A stretch of 64,000 nucleotides of DNA, from contig JBBRYI010000007.1 in NCBI GenBank assembly GCA_038237805.1, positions 62,001 to 126,000 on the forward strand, given 5' to 3'. Positions 25,680 through 34,227 of the stretch are shown here, piece by piece. The position numbers and the translations under genes were made by a program. This DNA comes from JBBQFI01 sp038237805. Its GTDB lineage: Bacteria; Verrucomicrobiota; Verrucomicrobiia; Chthoniobacterales; UBA10450. The notes below the pieces were generated by a model that was not told the origin of the DNA, made no database searches, and was given only the letters and a program-made list of their open reading frames with translations. Position 1 is the stretch's first letter. Every line of letters starts with the position of its first letter.

Positions 25680-25704
25680 TTGCCCGGGAGCGCGGAGCAG
25701 AAAT

Positions 25705-27126
25705 TCACTTCCGCTCAGCTTCCAGAAATTTAAGGCATGCGCGGGCCACGAATTCGTTTCCGGCGGCGTTGTAATGGCTGTAAAACGAACGCGAGATGTA
25801 GAGCGAGAGCGGGTCTGGATGCCGGGCGAACTCTTCGGAAAGATCGAGGCACGGGATTCTCAGCGATTTGACAATCGACAATATCCTTCCTCTGTGTCGC
25901 CAAACTCGACTGTCGGCCATTTTCTGACTGTATCTGGTTTGGTCCGGCAGATAGACAAAGTAGAACTCGGCCCCTGATTGTTTCGCCCTTTGTTCCGCCA
26001 CGGGGAGGATTTTCTGAAAGAGCGAGAATTCATCTTCCGTTATCTGCTGGTCCCAGCCGATGGTGGCCATTAGTCTGCGGCGGGATGCAGCCTCTGCCAA
26101 GGCTCGCAAATGAACCAGGCGGACGATCCGCACAATGGGCCAATTCCGTGCGCGGTTGATTATACTACGACGCTGGGCGGGACGACGTGTTCTGTTCGGT
26201 TCCGTAAGCTGCTTCTCTTTCGCATCGCAATACAGCTTGAGCAATTGATCGACCAGGTTCTGCCGGTCTGCCAGGTGCTGGGAATAGCCATCGTTCAAAT
26301 ATAAGGTCAATAGCGGCGAGGTCTTTTCCTCGATCAAGTCGAGCAGATCATTTCCTTCAGCGTACAGCCAAAAAACCACGCGTGGCCGTAACCTGAGGCC
26401 GTATTCGGTGAGTGTTGATAGTTCAAGCAAAGACCCGTTGGCCCAGTAGCCGAGATTGATCGCGGGTTGACCCAACTGGCGCATCCGGCCTGCGATATCA
26501 TCCCCCTGTTTGACGCTGGCACCATGAACGAAGGAATCACCAATCAACACAGTCGGCGCAATATTGCCAGAATAAGTACCCGGCGGGTTGTTGAACCCAT
26601 ATTTATCGCTGAGGTACGACGTCCAGAACCCTGATTCTTTGGAAAGCACCGTCATGGTTCGAGAGATGCCCGCTAACGGAAAGACGCGAGCCGAGCCATC
26701 AGCTAACCCCTCCGAGCGAATTAGGCGACTCGGGACCACGGCTGGATACGCAGGTCCCGAGCGGCGAAGCTCGTTCAAAACCGCCAACTTCTCCCGGAAA
26801 TCAGTCTTCGGCATCATCGGCTCGCCGAAAGCCTTGAGGTGCGGTTTGAACACCAGGACGCACACCTCGAGAAGGAGCAAGGTCAAGAGGGACGACAAAC
26901 TGATGAGACACACGCGCACTTTGTTTTCGAGCGAAAACGTCGCCGCCCATCCGAATCCTGCCGCGAGCACGGCGGCTGTGAGGGCGACGGGGAGGTTCAC
27001 ATCTCTGCCGTCCTTCACCACTTTGTAGAGTAAAACCGCGGCAAAAAACAGGCACTGGCCCAACAGCAGCCAATTGACGATTCGAATCCAGCGCGGCCGG
27101 GGCACGATCGGAAGGGGGGCTGTCAC
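25705..27126 (-). CDS. Membrane protein with SGNH/GDSL hydrolase-like domain
   Basis: 473 residues from a GTG. Three N-terminal TM helices (about 17-37, 45-65 and 72-92) anchor a long domain with the SGNH block I motif VLIGDSFVHGASV (Ser198), a Gly-Asn-like GYWANGSL region, and a C-terminal FYSHYNAAGNEFVARA in place of the usual DxHxN. Such domains act as O-acyl esterases or acetyltransferase partners on polysaccharides (AlgX/AlgJ-like). It is the last gene of the carbamoyltransferase-SxtJ-DUF5989 cassette. About 90 bases separate it from DUF5989, so a link is inferred from conserved-type context. Confidence 0.75.
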   Translation of the reverse strand: MTAPLPIVPRPRWIRIVNWLLLGQCLFFAAVLLYKVVKDGRDVNLPVALTAAVLAAGFGWAATFSLENKVRVCLISLSSLLTLLLLEVCVLVFKPHLKAFGEPMMPKTDFREKLAVLNELRRSGPAYPAVVPSRLIRSEGLADGSARVFPLAGISRTMTVLSKESGFWTSYLSDKYGFNNPPGTYSGNIAPTVLIGDSFVHGASVKQGDDIAGRMRQLGQPAINLGYWANGSLLELSTLTEYGLRLRPRVVFWLYAEGNDLLDLIEEKTSPLLTLYLNDGYSQHLADRQNLVDQLLKLYCDAKEKQLTEPNRTRRPAQRRSIINRARNWPIVRIVRLVHLRALAEAASRRRLMATIGWDQQITEDEFSLFQKILPVAEQRAKQSGAEFYFVYLPDQTRYSQKMADSRVWRHRGRILSIVKSLRIPCLDLSEEFARHPDPLSLYISRSFYSHYNAAGNEFVARACLKFLEAERK

Positions 27127-27217
27127 ATTAGGATGAGGAATGCACGCTCCCGATTATAGAGCCGTGTCAGAAACGATTCTACGCAGCAGATCGGCAAATC
27201 CAATTTCGGCGCAAACC

Positions 27218-27415
27218 TTAGAACAAGGTGTAAATGAATGGCGCGGCGGCGGTGCCTCCCAGCACCACCAGCACGCCTAGGATTAGCAGGCCCGCGACCA
27301 CAGGAATCAACCAATACTTCTTGTGTTGTTTGAGCAACAACCACAGGTCCGCGAGCAAACTTGGTTGTTGTTTGGTGCTGGCAGCCTCAAAGGAAGTCTT
27401 TTGGTCGTTCATCAC
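27218..27415 (-). CDS. DUF5989 family small membrane protein
   Basis: 65 residues: a short charged N-terminus (MMNDQKTSFEAASTKQQPSL), an LWLLLKQHKKYWLIPVV entry, one TM helix and a PFIYTLF end. This is the DUF5989 pattern found beside SxtJ proteins and carbamoyltransferases. Function unknown. It starts 15 bases after the SxtJ stop in the same direction. Confidence 0.85.
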   Translation of the reverse strand: MMNDQKTSFEAASTKQQPSLLADLWLLLKQHKKYWLIPVVAGLLILGVLVVLGGTAAAPFIYTLF

Positions 27416-27430
27416 GCTTACTATAAAGGT

Positions 27431-27871
27431 TCAGAATTGGCTAAAGTAACGCTTGGCATCGGTGATTTGTTCAGCTTCCCGCCAGTAGCTGGCTGCTCCC
27501 TTGTCCGGTCGCTTCGGAAACGGCGCCCGTCCGATGAGGTTCAGCAAAAGGCCTGTCGGGGTCAAGATCAAAAAATAAAAACCGGCAACTAAAAGGTTGC
27601 TCACCACAAGGCCGATGGAGGAGGCCACAACGTACCACGCCATATAGAAAGGCCTCGCCAGAACGGACAGAGCGAGCAACAACATCCCCACACACAATCC
27701 AACGCCCCCAAGCCACAAGGAAGGCTCGATCGCCCAATAGCCCGACATTACTCGCCGCAGAAAAAAAAGCACGATTGCCACACATGGAAACCCGATCACC
27801 AAACTCCAGGCGAACTTTCGCTTCTCCGCCAGTCCTGGGCGCCAGTTGACTTCTTTAAAGGGGTTGATCAT
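27431..27871 (-). CDS. SxtJ family membrane protein
   Basis: 146 residues from the ATG at 27871 (MINPFKEVNWRPGLAEKRKF), the typical SxtJ beginning; a longer frame start would run into the carbamoyltransferase. Three or four TM segments, with a conserved-looking FFLILTPTGLLLNLIG-like region (FYFLILTPTGLLLNLIGRAP). SxtJ is named for a gene of unknown function in saxitoxin clusters and regularly accompanies NodU/SxtI-type carbamoyltransferases. It begins 16 bases after the carbamoyltransferase. Confidence 0.85.
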   Translation of the reverse strand: MINPFKEVNWRPGLAEKRKFAWSLVIGFPCVAIVLFFLRRVMSGYWAIEPSLWLGGVGLCVGMLLLALSVLARPFYMAWYVVASSIGLVVSNLLVAGFYFLILTPTGLLLNLIGRAPFPKRPDKGAASYWREAEQITDAKRYFSQF

Positions 27872-27887
27872 TCGATGCTCACTCGCG

Positions 27888-29741
27888 CTAATCCAATTGG
27901 AAGCTGTCGATATATTTCTTGCGTTCGGACTGGTCACCGGCCGGCTGGTCGGGCCGCAGGAGAACGCAATTCTCTAAAACCAACATGTCCATCTCTGTCG
28001 CCATGAAGCAGCGATATGCGTCCTGGGGTGTGCAGACGATCGGTTCGCCGCGAATGTTGAAGCTCGTGTTTATAATTACGCTGCAGCTGGTCTGGCGTTT
28101 GAATTCTTTTATCAAACGATAGTACCGCCCATGCCGCTTTTCATCCACCGTTTGGATACGCGCGGACATATCCACATGAGTCACAGCCGGAATCGAGGAC
28201 CGTTTCACATTCACGCGTTTGCGCAGGTCCGGGTCCTTCATCAATGTGTGCTGCCCTGGTGTCAAAGCGCACTGGAGGTCTTTGCGCACGTCTGCGACCA
28301 AAAGCATGTAGGGCGATTCGCGATCCAATTCAAAGTAATCCGACACGTCTTCTTGCAGGACGCATGGAGCAAAAGGCCGAAACGATTCGCGGTACTTGAT
28401 CCGCAGGTTCATGATGGACTGCATTTCTTCATTTCGCGCATCCCCGATGATGCTGCGCGCCCCGAGCGCGCGGGGTCCGAACTCCATTCGGCCATGAAAC
28501 CAGCCGACCACCTGCCCAGCGGCCATGGCTTCAGCTACGGCTCGGAGCAAATCCGGTTCGTTTTCAAAGTGCGTGTACGGGATTTTCCGGGAATCAAGAA
28601 ACGAGCGAATTTCGTCGGTTGCAAAATTAGGTCCAAGGAGGGAGCCCCGCAACGCGTCATGCCCGTTGCTTGCGCGTGGGTGGTCGAGTAATTGGTAATG
28701 CACAAATAGGGCGGCGCCCAAAGCGCCTCCGGCATCCCCGGCCGCTGGCTGAATCCAGATATCGTCGAAGATGCCTGAGCGCAGAAGCTTTCCATTGGCC
28801 ACGCAATTCAAAGCCACGCCTCCAGCCAGGCACAGATAACGGGAACCCGTGAGTGTCCTGGCGGTTCGCGCCATTCGCAAGATCACCTCCTCGGTCACCG
28901 CCTGTATAGAAGCGGCCAAATCCATCTCCCGCTGAGTGATCATGCTCTCGGACTTGCGCGGTGGACCATCGAAAAGCTGATCAAACTGCCCATTGGTCAT
29001 GGTCAAGCCCTGGCAGTAATTGAAATATCGCATGTCCATCGCGAGGGAACCATCTTCGCGGAGATCGATCAGCTTCTCGAGGATCACATCCCTATACTTG
29101 GGTTCCCCATAGGGAGCGAGGCCCATCAATTTGTATTCCCCCGAATTAACTTTGAAGCCCGTGAAATACGTGAACGCGCTGTAAAGCAACCCCAAGGAAT
29201 GCGGGAATTGCAGCGTCTTGAGAATCTTGATTTGATTGCCTTTTCCGTGGCCAATCGTCGCGGTGTCCCATTCTCCGACGCCATCGATGGTTAGAATAGC
29301 GGCCTCCTCATACGGCGATGGAAAGAAGGCGCTGGCCGCATGGGATTCGTGATGGCCGGTAAACGCGACAGGCTTTCGATAGCGCCCTTCGAGCGATCGG
29401 CGAATTTCACGGGGCAGATGCAGCTTCGTCTTCAACCACAAAGGGATCGCCATCATAAACGACTGGAGACCCACTGGCGCAAAATTCACATACGTCTCGA
29501 GCAAGCGATCGAATTTCAAGAGCGGCTTGTCGTAGAACACGACGTAATCGAGCGCCTCCGGACTTAGAGCCCCTTCCTTCAGGCAATAGTCGATTGCGTG
29601 CTTGGGAAAATTGAAGTCGTGTTTGACCCGGGTGAACCGCTCCTCTTGCGCCGCGGCCACGATCTCTCCGCCAGCGATCATTGCTGCAGCGCTGTCATGA
29701 TAATAGGCGGAGATGCCCAAGACAGTCGGACCGTTGTTCAT
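27888..29741 (-). CDS. NodU/SxtI/CmcH-type carbamoyltransferase
   Basis: 617 residues from the ATG at 29741 (MNNGPTVLGISAYYHDSAAA); an earlier in-frame start would add 14 residues. The N-terminal kinase-like fold shows GISAYYHDSA, FTGHHESHAASAF, and EYKLMGLAPYGEPKY. The YrdC-like carbamoyl-AMP domain has HGRMEFGPRALGARSIIGDA and FNIRGEPIVCTP. The family uses carbamoyl phosphate and ATP to carbamoylate a hydroxyl of a sugar, antibiotic or toxin. Here it heads the cassette with SxtJ, DUF5989 and the SGNH protein. The acceptor is unknown; a surface glycan or lipid is an inference. Confidence 0.93.
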   Translation of the reverse strand: MNNGPTVLGISAYYHDSAAAMIAGGEIVAAAQEERFTRVKHDFNFPKHAIDYCLKEGALSPEALDYVVFYDKPLLKFDRLLETYVNFAPVGLQSFMMAIPLWLKTKLHLPREIRRSLEGRYRKPVAFTGHHESHAASAFFPSPYEEAAILTIDGVGEWDTATIGHGKGNQIKILKTLQFPHSLGLLYSAFTYFTGFKVNSGEYKLMGLAPYGEPKYRDVILEKLIDLREDGSLAMDMRYFNYCQGLTMTNGQFDQLFDGPPRKSESMITQREMDLAASIQAVTEEVILRMARTARTLTGSRYLCLAGGVALNCVANGKLLRSGIFDDIWIQPAAGDAGGALGAALFVHYQLLDHPRASNGHDALRGSLLGPNFATDEIRSFLDSRKIPYTHFENEPDLLRAVAEAMAAGQVVGWFHGRMEFGPRALGARSIIGDARNEEMQSIMNLRIKYRESFRPFAPCVLQEDVSDYFELDRESPYMLLVADVRKDLQCALTPGQHTLMKDPDLRKRVNVKRSSIPAVTHVDMSARIQTVDEKRHGRYYRLIKEFKRQTSCSVIINTSFNIRGEPIVCTPQDAYRCFMATEMDMLVLENCVLLRPDQPAGDQSERKKYIDSFQLD

Positions 29742-29836
29742 GATTCCACCGCGATAGTAATGCTGGCTGTTATGCGCAAGCAAGAAGCGTGCGGTTCGTC
29801 ATGGCACCCATCCACCAGTATTGTTGCTCGTTTGAT

Positions 29837-30307
29837 CTAGGGCGCCGTCGTTTCCCAGATCATAAAAGCGTCCAAGTCTTGCTTCGTTCGTTGCAAGGCA
29901 AGCGCCAGGATGGTGGCGTCATCGAGGAAACCGATCGCGGGAATTGCGTCAGGAATTACGTCGAGCGGACTGACGACGTAGATGATAGCGGCAATGATTA
30001 CGACGAGCGCGGTTTCGGGCACCGCGCGGTATTCGCTGCGATAGTAGGCGCGAATCAAACGCAACATTGTTTGCAGGTATGGCCACGTGTCTTTGAATGA
30101 ATCCTTTGGTAAAGATTTCGCCTGCTTCGACGCTTCCTGAAAGAGAACGCCCAAGCGTTGCGGGTCGTTGACGTAGGATTTCGCGTTCCACACTGCTTGT
30201 GCGAACGCAGCTTCGAGCCGTGCCTGCAGCGAAGTGCTGGTATCTACTTTCATCGCAGGCTTGGGCGCCTTTTTCGCTGCTCGCTTTTTAGCCTTGGTCT
30301 TTTTCAT
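29837..30307 (-). CDS. DUF1232 (YkvA-like) membrane protein with lysine-rich N-terminus
   Basis: 156 residues. The DUF1232 core is clear: LRLIRAYYRSEYRAVP, then a hydrophobic helix followed by VYVVSPLDVIPDAIPAIGF-like sequence (IYVVSPLDVIPDAIPAIGFL) and DDATILALAL. The N-terminal about 20 residues are very basic (MKKTKAKKRAAKKAPKP), similar in composition to the 21-residue protein at 8885. Function of the family is not established. It stands alone between the carbamoyltransferase and the TylF-like gene. Confidence 0.85.
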   Translation of the reverse strand: MKKTKAKKRAAKKAPKPAMKVDTSTSLQARLEAAFAQAVWNAKSYVNDPQRLGVLFQEASKQAKSLPKDSFKDTWPYLQTMLRLIRAYYRSEYRAVPETALVVIIAAIIYVVSPLDVIPDAIPAIGFLDDATILALALQRTKQDLDAFMIWETTAP

Positions 30308-30421
30308 CCGTCGATAATCAGAGCAGTTCTATCTGCTGCTGAGAAGTCGATTCGTTAACGACCCTTCTTGATTCGACTCGTTGCCTCAGCGAGTTTCGGC
30401 GACTTCACGTTCCGACAGCAG

Positions 30422-31159
30422 ATGAGCAACACGCGAGACCTCTACCTCGATTTGATGAAACGGATACTGCTGAATCTCATCTTCAGTGACGAGGAGCGGG
30501 GCCTAAAGCAATTTGATAAACAAGCGCGCATCGAAGGGCGCGAGTGGCCAGCGATCGCTCACACCATGATCGGATGGAAACGGCTCGAAAACATCCAACA
30601 CTGCATGGAAGACATTTTGGCCCGAAACGTCCCCGGCGATTTGATCGAGACTGGGGTGTGGCGCGGGGGGGCGACCATTTTCATGCGCGCAGTTTTGAAG
30701 GCGTATGACGTCACCGACCGGTGCGTGTGGGCGGCGGACTCTTTTCAGGGCCTTCCCAAACCGGATCCGACACGATACCCGGCCGACGAAGGCGATAACT
30801 TATACAGCTATTCCGAACTCGCCGTCTCCCTGGATGAAGTTCGTGCGAATTTTGAAAAGTACGGGTTGCTTGATGAGCAAGTTCGCTTTTTGCCGGGATG
30901 GTTTCGCGACACGTTGCCGACAGCTCCTATCGATCGTTTGTCGCTCATCCGCCTTGATGGCGACATATACGAATCCACTTACGTGGCGATGGAAAGCCTT
31001 TACCCGAAACTATCGCCGGGCGGTTATCTGATCGTGGATGACTACGGAGCTTGCGCTGGTTGCAAGAAGGCAGTGCACGATTTTCGAGAAGCCCACAAGG
31101 TCACGGATGAAGTCATCCCGATCGATTGGACTGGCGCGTACTGGCGCAAGAGCGGTTAG
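30422..31159 (+). CDS. TylF/MycF-family O-methyltransferase
   Basis: 245 residues from the ATG at 30422 (MSNTRDLYLDLMKRILLNLI); a TTG at 30368 is also in frame. Family motifs: DLIETGVWRGGATIFMRAV (SAM site), AADSFQGLPKPDP, IRLDGDIYESTYVAMESLYP, and YLIVDDYGACAGCKKAVHDF. SAM- and metal-dependent O-methylation of a sugar hydroxyl, as in macrolide-sugar TylF/MycF. In this setting the substrate may be a polysaccharide sugar. A terminator follows. Confidence 0.9.
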   Translation: MSNTRDLYLDLMKRILLNLIFSDEERGLKQFDKQARIEGREWPAIAHTMIGWKRLENIQHCMEDILARNVPGDLIETGVWRGGATIFMRAVLKAYDVTDRCVWAADSFQGLPKPDPTRYPADEGDNLYSYSELAVSLDEVRANFEKYGLLDEQVRFLPGWFRDTLPTAPIDRLSLIRLDGDIYESTYVAMESLYPKLSPGGYLIVDDYGACAGCKKAVHDFREAHKVTDEVIPIDWTGAYWRKSG

Positions 31160-31195
31160 GCAGAGACGTCTTTCATCGCCAGAAGAGTCTGCGAG

Positions 31196-31219
31196 GGCGC
31201 GCGTTTAAGCGCGCCTTTT
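31196..31219 (+). terminator. Rho-independent terminator after the TylF-like gene
   Basis: Stem GGCGCGC (31196-31202) and GCGCGCC (31209-31215), loop GTTTAA, followed by TTTT. It lies 36 bases after the methyltransferase stop. Confidence 0.75.
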
Positions 31220-31257
31220 CTTGATTCGATACACGGTGTCAGCGAGCATGAGCTCGC

Positions 31258-31608
31258 ATGGACGAGCAGCGTGAACGAAAATTACGCATCTCTTCCTTTG
31301 CTCTCCACGCGGCGCGCGGGATGATTCGCGACCAGAAGATGCGTCGCAACACGATGTTTCTCCTCCTTCTCGCGGCGCTCGTACTTTTGTTTTGCGGTTC
31401 AACATTTCTGCAAACGAGATTGAGTCCGCACGAGCATCCGGTCGCGTTTATTGTCTTTTGGTTCGTCTGCGTTTGGTTGACGTTCACCGTTTTCCTGCTC
31501 GCGATTTTTGACATCCTTCTCGTGCGCGCCCAGAGGCGGAAACTCGAAAAGACTTTGCGCGCGGGGCTAGTTCCCAATCCCGATTCTTCAACGACGAGGG
31601 AGAATTAG
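31258..31608 (+). CDS. Small two-TM hypothetical membrane protein
   Basis: 116 residues. Two hydrophobic helices (about 34-52 and 62-88) are flanked by basic segments (MDEQRERKLRISS; VRAQRRKLEKTLRAGL). No family was recognised. It lies 12 bases upstream of the dgt gene, which suggests co-transcription. The positive residues after TM2 place both termini in the cytoplasm. Confidence 0.65.
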   Translation: MDEQRERKLRISSFALHAARGMIRDQKMRRNTMFLLLLAALVLLFCGSTFLQTRLSPHEHPVAFIVFWFVCVWLTFTVFLLAIFDILLVRAQRRKLEKTLRAGLVPNPDSSTTREN

Positions 31609-31619
31609 GCGAAGCAAAC

Positions 31620-32810
31620 ATGGAAGAGCGTTCGTCTTCATCGCCGCGCTTCGCACAGGGAAGCAGCTACAGATCGCGGGAAGAGATGGAGGCAACGGAA
31701 TGCGCCACACTCGCGGCCTTCGCGCAAAAATCCGGCGACTCGCGTGGGCGCAAATTTCCCGAGCAGAGCCATGCTTATCGTACCGAATTCCAGCGCGATC
31801 GTGCCCGCATTATTCATTCGCGCGCCTTTCGCCGTCTGGAATACAAGACGCAGGTCTTTCTTAATGGCACGGGCGATCATTTGCGCACGCGTCTGACGCA
31901 TTCGATCGAAGTCGCATCGATCAGCCGCACGATCGCGCGCGCGCTGGCGTTGAACGAAGATCTCGCGGAAGCGATCGCGCTTGCGCACGATCTCGGGCAT
32001 TCGCCGTTCGGTCATTCGGGGGAGGAGATGCTGGCGGAATGTATGTGCGAGCATGGCGGGTTCGAGCACAACCGGCAAAGTTTGCGCGTGGTGGAGTTGC
32101 TGGAAAATGCGTATCCGAGATTTCCAGGACTGAATCTCACTTTCGAACTGCGCGAAGGTCTGCAAAAGCACCAGGCATTTTACGATCCACCTGAGCCTAA
32201 CGAGGAGAAATATCGTTGCCCTTCACTTGAAGCACAGATCGCCAATCTCGCAGACGAAATTACCTACTACAGCCACGATCTGGACGACGCCGTGGATTTC
32301 GAAATTCTCGATGCGATGCAACTTCAGGAAAGCGCGGTTTGGCGGCGGAGCCACGTCACCATCCTGGAACGTTACCCGGAAGTCCGCGAACCAGAGCTTC
32401 ACAAATTGATCATCCGTGACATCATCGGCGTCCAGGTTCAGGACGTGGTGCAGACGAGCGCGGATTCGATCGCGCAGGCAAATGTGCAGAGCGTTGATGA
32501 AGTAAGGCAACAGCCGACGCCGCTCATTCGCTACGGCGACGAGTTACTCAAGGCGAATCGCGAATTGCGGAAGTTTCTGGATCGGAATGTTTATTTTCAT
32601 CCGCGCGTGGCAAAGGTGAACCAGCGCGCCTGCGAAATGTTGCGAAGTGTTTTCGAGGCGTATGTGCGCGAGCCAATTTCGTTAGGCGCGGCGGCGACGA
32701 AACGGATAGAAAGCGAAGGCTTGCACCGCACAATCTGTGATTACATCGCGGGGATGACCGATCGCTATTTGCTCGAAGAGCACGCGCGCATGGCGCAAGA
32801 GGCTCGTTAG
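31620..32810 (+). CDS. dgt: Deoxyguanosinetriphosphate triphosphohydrolase-like HD protein
   Basis: 396 residues. HD-domain metal ligands: THSIEVASISRTIARAL and IALAHDLGHSPFGHSGEE, then YYSHDLDDAVDFE. The front matter RTEFQRDRARIIHSRAFRRL and YKTQVF is typical of dGTPase. Hydrolyses dNTPs, by family dGTP, to the nucleoside and triphosphate. Its TAG stop lies in a TCGTTAGGC word (32804) that also supplies the stop of the convergent LON-domain gene. Two more copies (32195 and 32679) lie inside it. Confidence 0.92.
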   Translation: MEERSSSSPRFAQGSSYRSREEMEATECATLAAFAQKSGDSRGRKFPEQSHAYRTEFQRDRARIIHSRAFRRLEYKTQVFLNGTGDHLRTRLTHSIEVASISRTIARALALNEDLAEAIALAHDLGHSPFGHSGEEMLAECMCEHGGFEHNRQSLRVVELLENAYPRFPGLNLTFELREGLQKHQAFYDPPEPNEEKYRCPSLEAQIANLADEITYYSHDLDDAVDFEILDAMQLQESAVWRRSHVTILERYPEVREPELHKLIIRDIIGVQVQDVVQTSADSIAQANVQSVDEVRQQPTPLIRYGDELLKANRELRKFLDRNVYFHPRVAKVNQRACEMLRSVFEAYVREPISLGAAATKRIESEGLHRTICDYIAGMTDRYLLEEHARMAQEAR

Positions 32811-32812
32811 GC
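32804..32812. repeat. TCGTTAGGC copy providing stops for two convergent genes
   Basis: On the plus strand TAG at 32808-32810 ends dgt. On the minus strand TAA (32809-32807) ends the LON-domain gene. The two coding regions overlap by four bases within one copy of the dispersed word. Confidence 0.85.
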
Positions 32813-33442
32813 AAAAGCGCTGCCGGTTTCCTCGCGCAGATATTGGATGACCAGTCGCAACCGTTGATTGACGGATAATTCCTCGAGCACTTCCTGCCGG
32901 CGCAACGGATCGCTGATGAATGTGAAAGCCATCAGGTCGGCCAGCATCTCCGGATCGGAGAGATCGGAAAGATAACGATCCACTTTGTCCGGGAGCTGGC
33001 GGCCGCTTTTTTTGAATCGATCGTAGAGCTCGAGGACCTTTGCGCCGAGGGCGTCGGTTTGGAGCGAGCTGGGCTCGTCGGAGTGCAAAGGTTCGATGCG
33101 GGCGATCGGGAACGGCTCTTCTTGAACAAAACTTTTGAATCGAATGCGACGCAAACCTTGCAGGATCAAATGGGAGGTCCCGTCTTCGCGTCCGACGCAG
33201 GCCCGGACGAGGCCGGCGGTTGAAACATGAAAAAAATCAGCGCTCGTTTTCCAATGGGCGCGGTTCGGCCTAACGAGTGCGACACTAAACATGCGGTGAT
33301 GCGTGAGCGCGTGTTCGAGCATTTCGCGATAACGCGGTTCAAAAATGTAAAGCGGAAGCAGAGCGTGCGGAAAAAGCAGCGCGCCAGACAAGGGCATGAC
33401 CGGGACTTGATCCGGAAGTTGCGCTTCGTTCCGCGAGCTCAT
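32807..33442 (-). CDS. LON N-terminal (substrate-binding) domain protein
   Basis: 211 residues. LON_substr_bdg domain alone: LPDQVPVMPLSGALLFPHAL, LPLYIFEPRYREMLEHAL, and FLQEEPFP-like mid part (FKSFVQEEPFPIARIEP), ending in a helical region. No ATPase or protease domain. Stand-alone LON-domain proteins are common and thought to bind protein substrates; their role is not settled. It shares its stop motif with dgt and lies 49 bases after aroD on the same strand. Confidence 0.87.
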   Translation of the reverse strand: MSSRNEAQLPDQVPVMPLSGALLFPHALLPLYIFEPRYREMLEHALTHHRMFSVALVRPNRAHWKTSADFFHVSTAGLVRACVGREDGTSHLILQGLRRIRFKSFVQEEPFPIARIEPLHSDEPSSLQTDALGAKVLELYDRFKKSGRQLPDKVDRYLSDLSDPEMLADLMAFTFISDPLRRQEVLEELSVNQRLRLVIQYLREETGSAFA

Positions 33443-33491
33443 CTCGTAATATATACGCAGCCGGCGTGCCGTGAGATGTCGCTGAAGTGCG

Positions 33492-34181
33492 TTACTTGAC
33501 GCGCGTGGCGGCCCGCAATTGTTCGAGCGACCATTGCCCTTCCACCGTCGGAAGACCGAGATGCGCGTAATTCAGGACAGAACCGGCACGGGCAAGAAGA
33601 GCGCGCGAGATTGGACCGAGCTTGCCCAGACCCATCGCGCTGATCGGAATTGGCGACGATGGTGATTGCACGAACTCGACCAGATTGTGCAATTGCTCGG
33701 GTCGATCGGTGCGGACGGCGACTTTGAAAATATCCGCGCCTAACGACTGGGCACGACGGGCCGCTGCTTGAAGCGTAGCGAGTGCAGGCGTCGCGGTGAG
33801 ATCGTGGAGGGAAAGGATGATCTGCAAATTTCTGGCGCACGCACGCTTAAGCAGAGCGGACAATGCCGTCGCAGAAGAGAGTTCAATATCCACGAAAGTT
33901 GCAGCGGGCGAAAAGCGAATGAGCAACTCGCGACGGCGGGCAAGCGAGAGATCATTTACTCCACCCTCGCTGGGAGAGCGCGCAGTAATAATAAGAGGAG
34001 CACGTAGTTGTGGGATGGCGGCCGGGAGTTTGCGGATCGCTGCAAACAAACCATCCAACCGCAGCTCGAAAAGATCCGGCGGTTTGCGGAGACGCAAAGC
34101 GCGCTGCAAATCCTGCTCGGAAAAAATGACGCCGACAGAACGTGGCTGGGATGATGCTTTGACCGTTTTCGGCTGTGTCAT
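33492..34181 (-). CDS. aroD: 3-dehydroquinate dehydratase, type I
   Basis: 229 residues. Third step of the shikimate pathway, by Schiff-base chemistry. Motifs: FELRLDGL, LIITARSPSEGG, the catalytic-His context LSLHDLTATP, the Schiff-base Lys in DIFKVAVRT, and SAMGLGKLGPISR. The length is close to the type I norm. The opposite-strand long frame over this gene is an extension of the glycosylphosphotransferase frame, not a gene. Confidence 0.9.
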   Translation of the reverse strand: MTQPKTVKASSQPRSVGVIFSEQDLQRALRLRKPPDLFELRLDGLFAAIRKLPAAIPQLRAPLIITARSPSEGGVNDLSLARRRELLIRFSPAATFVDIELSSATALSALLKRACARNLQIILSLHDLTATPALATLQAAARRAQSLGADIFKVAVRTDRPEQLHNLVEFVQSPSSPIPISAMGLGKLGPISRALLARAGSVLNYAHLGLPTVEGQWSLEQLRAATRVK

Positions 34182-34227
34182 TATCTTATTTGCCCAACTC
34201 CCCGGGGAAAAGCGATATCATGTAAAC

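Noticed and set aside
33796..34227. Long N-terminal extension of the sugar phosphotransferase frame
   Set aside because: It is wholly antisense to aroD, whose motifs are complete; the ATG at 34228 begins a normal-length family member.
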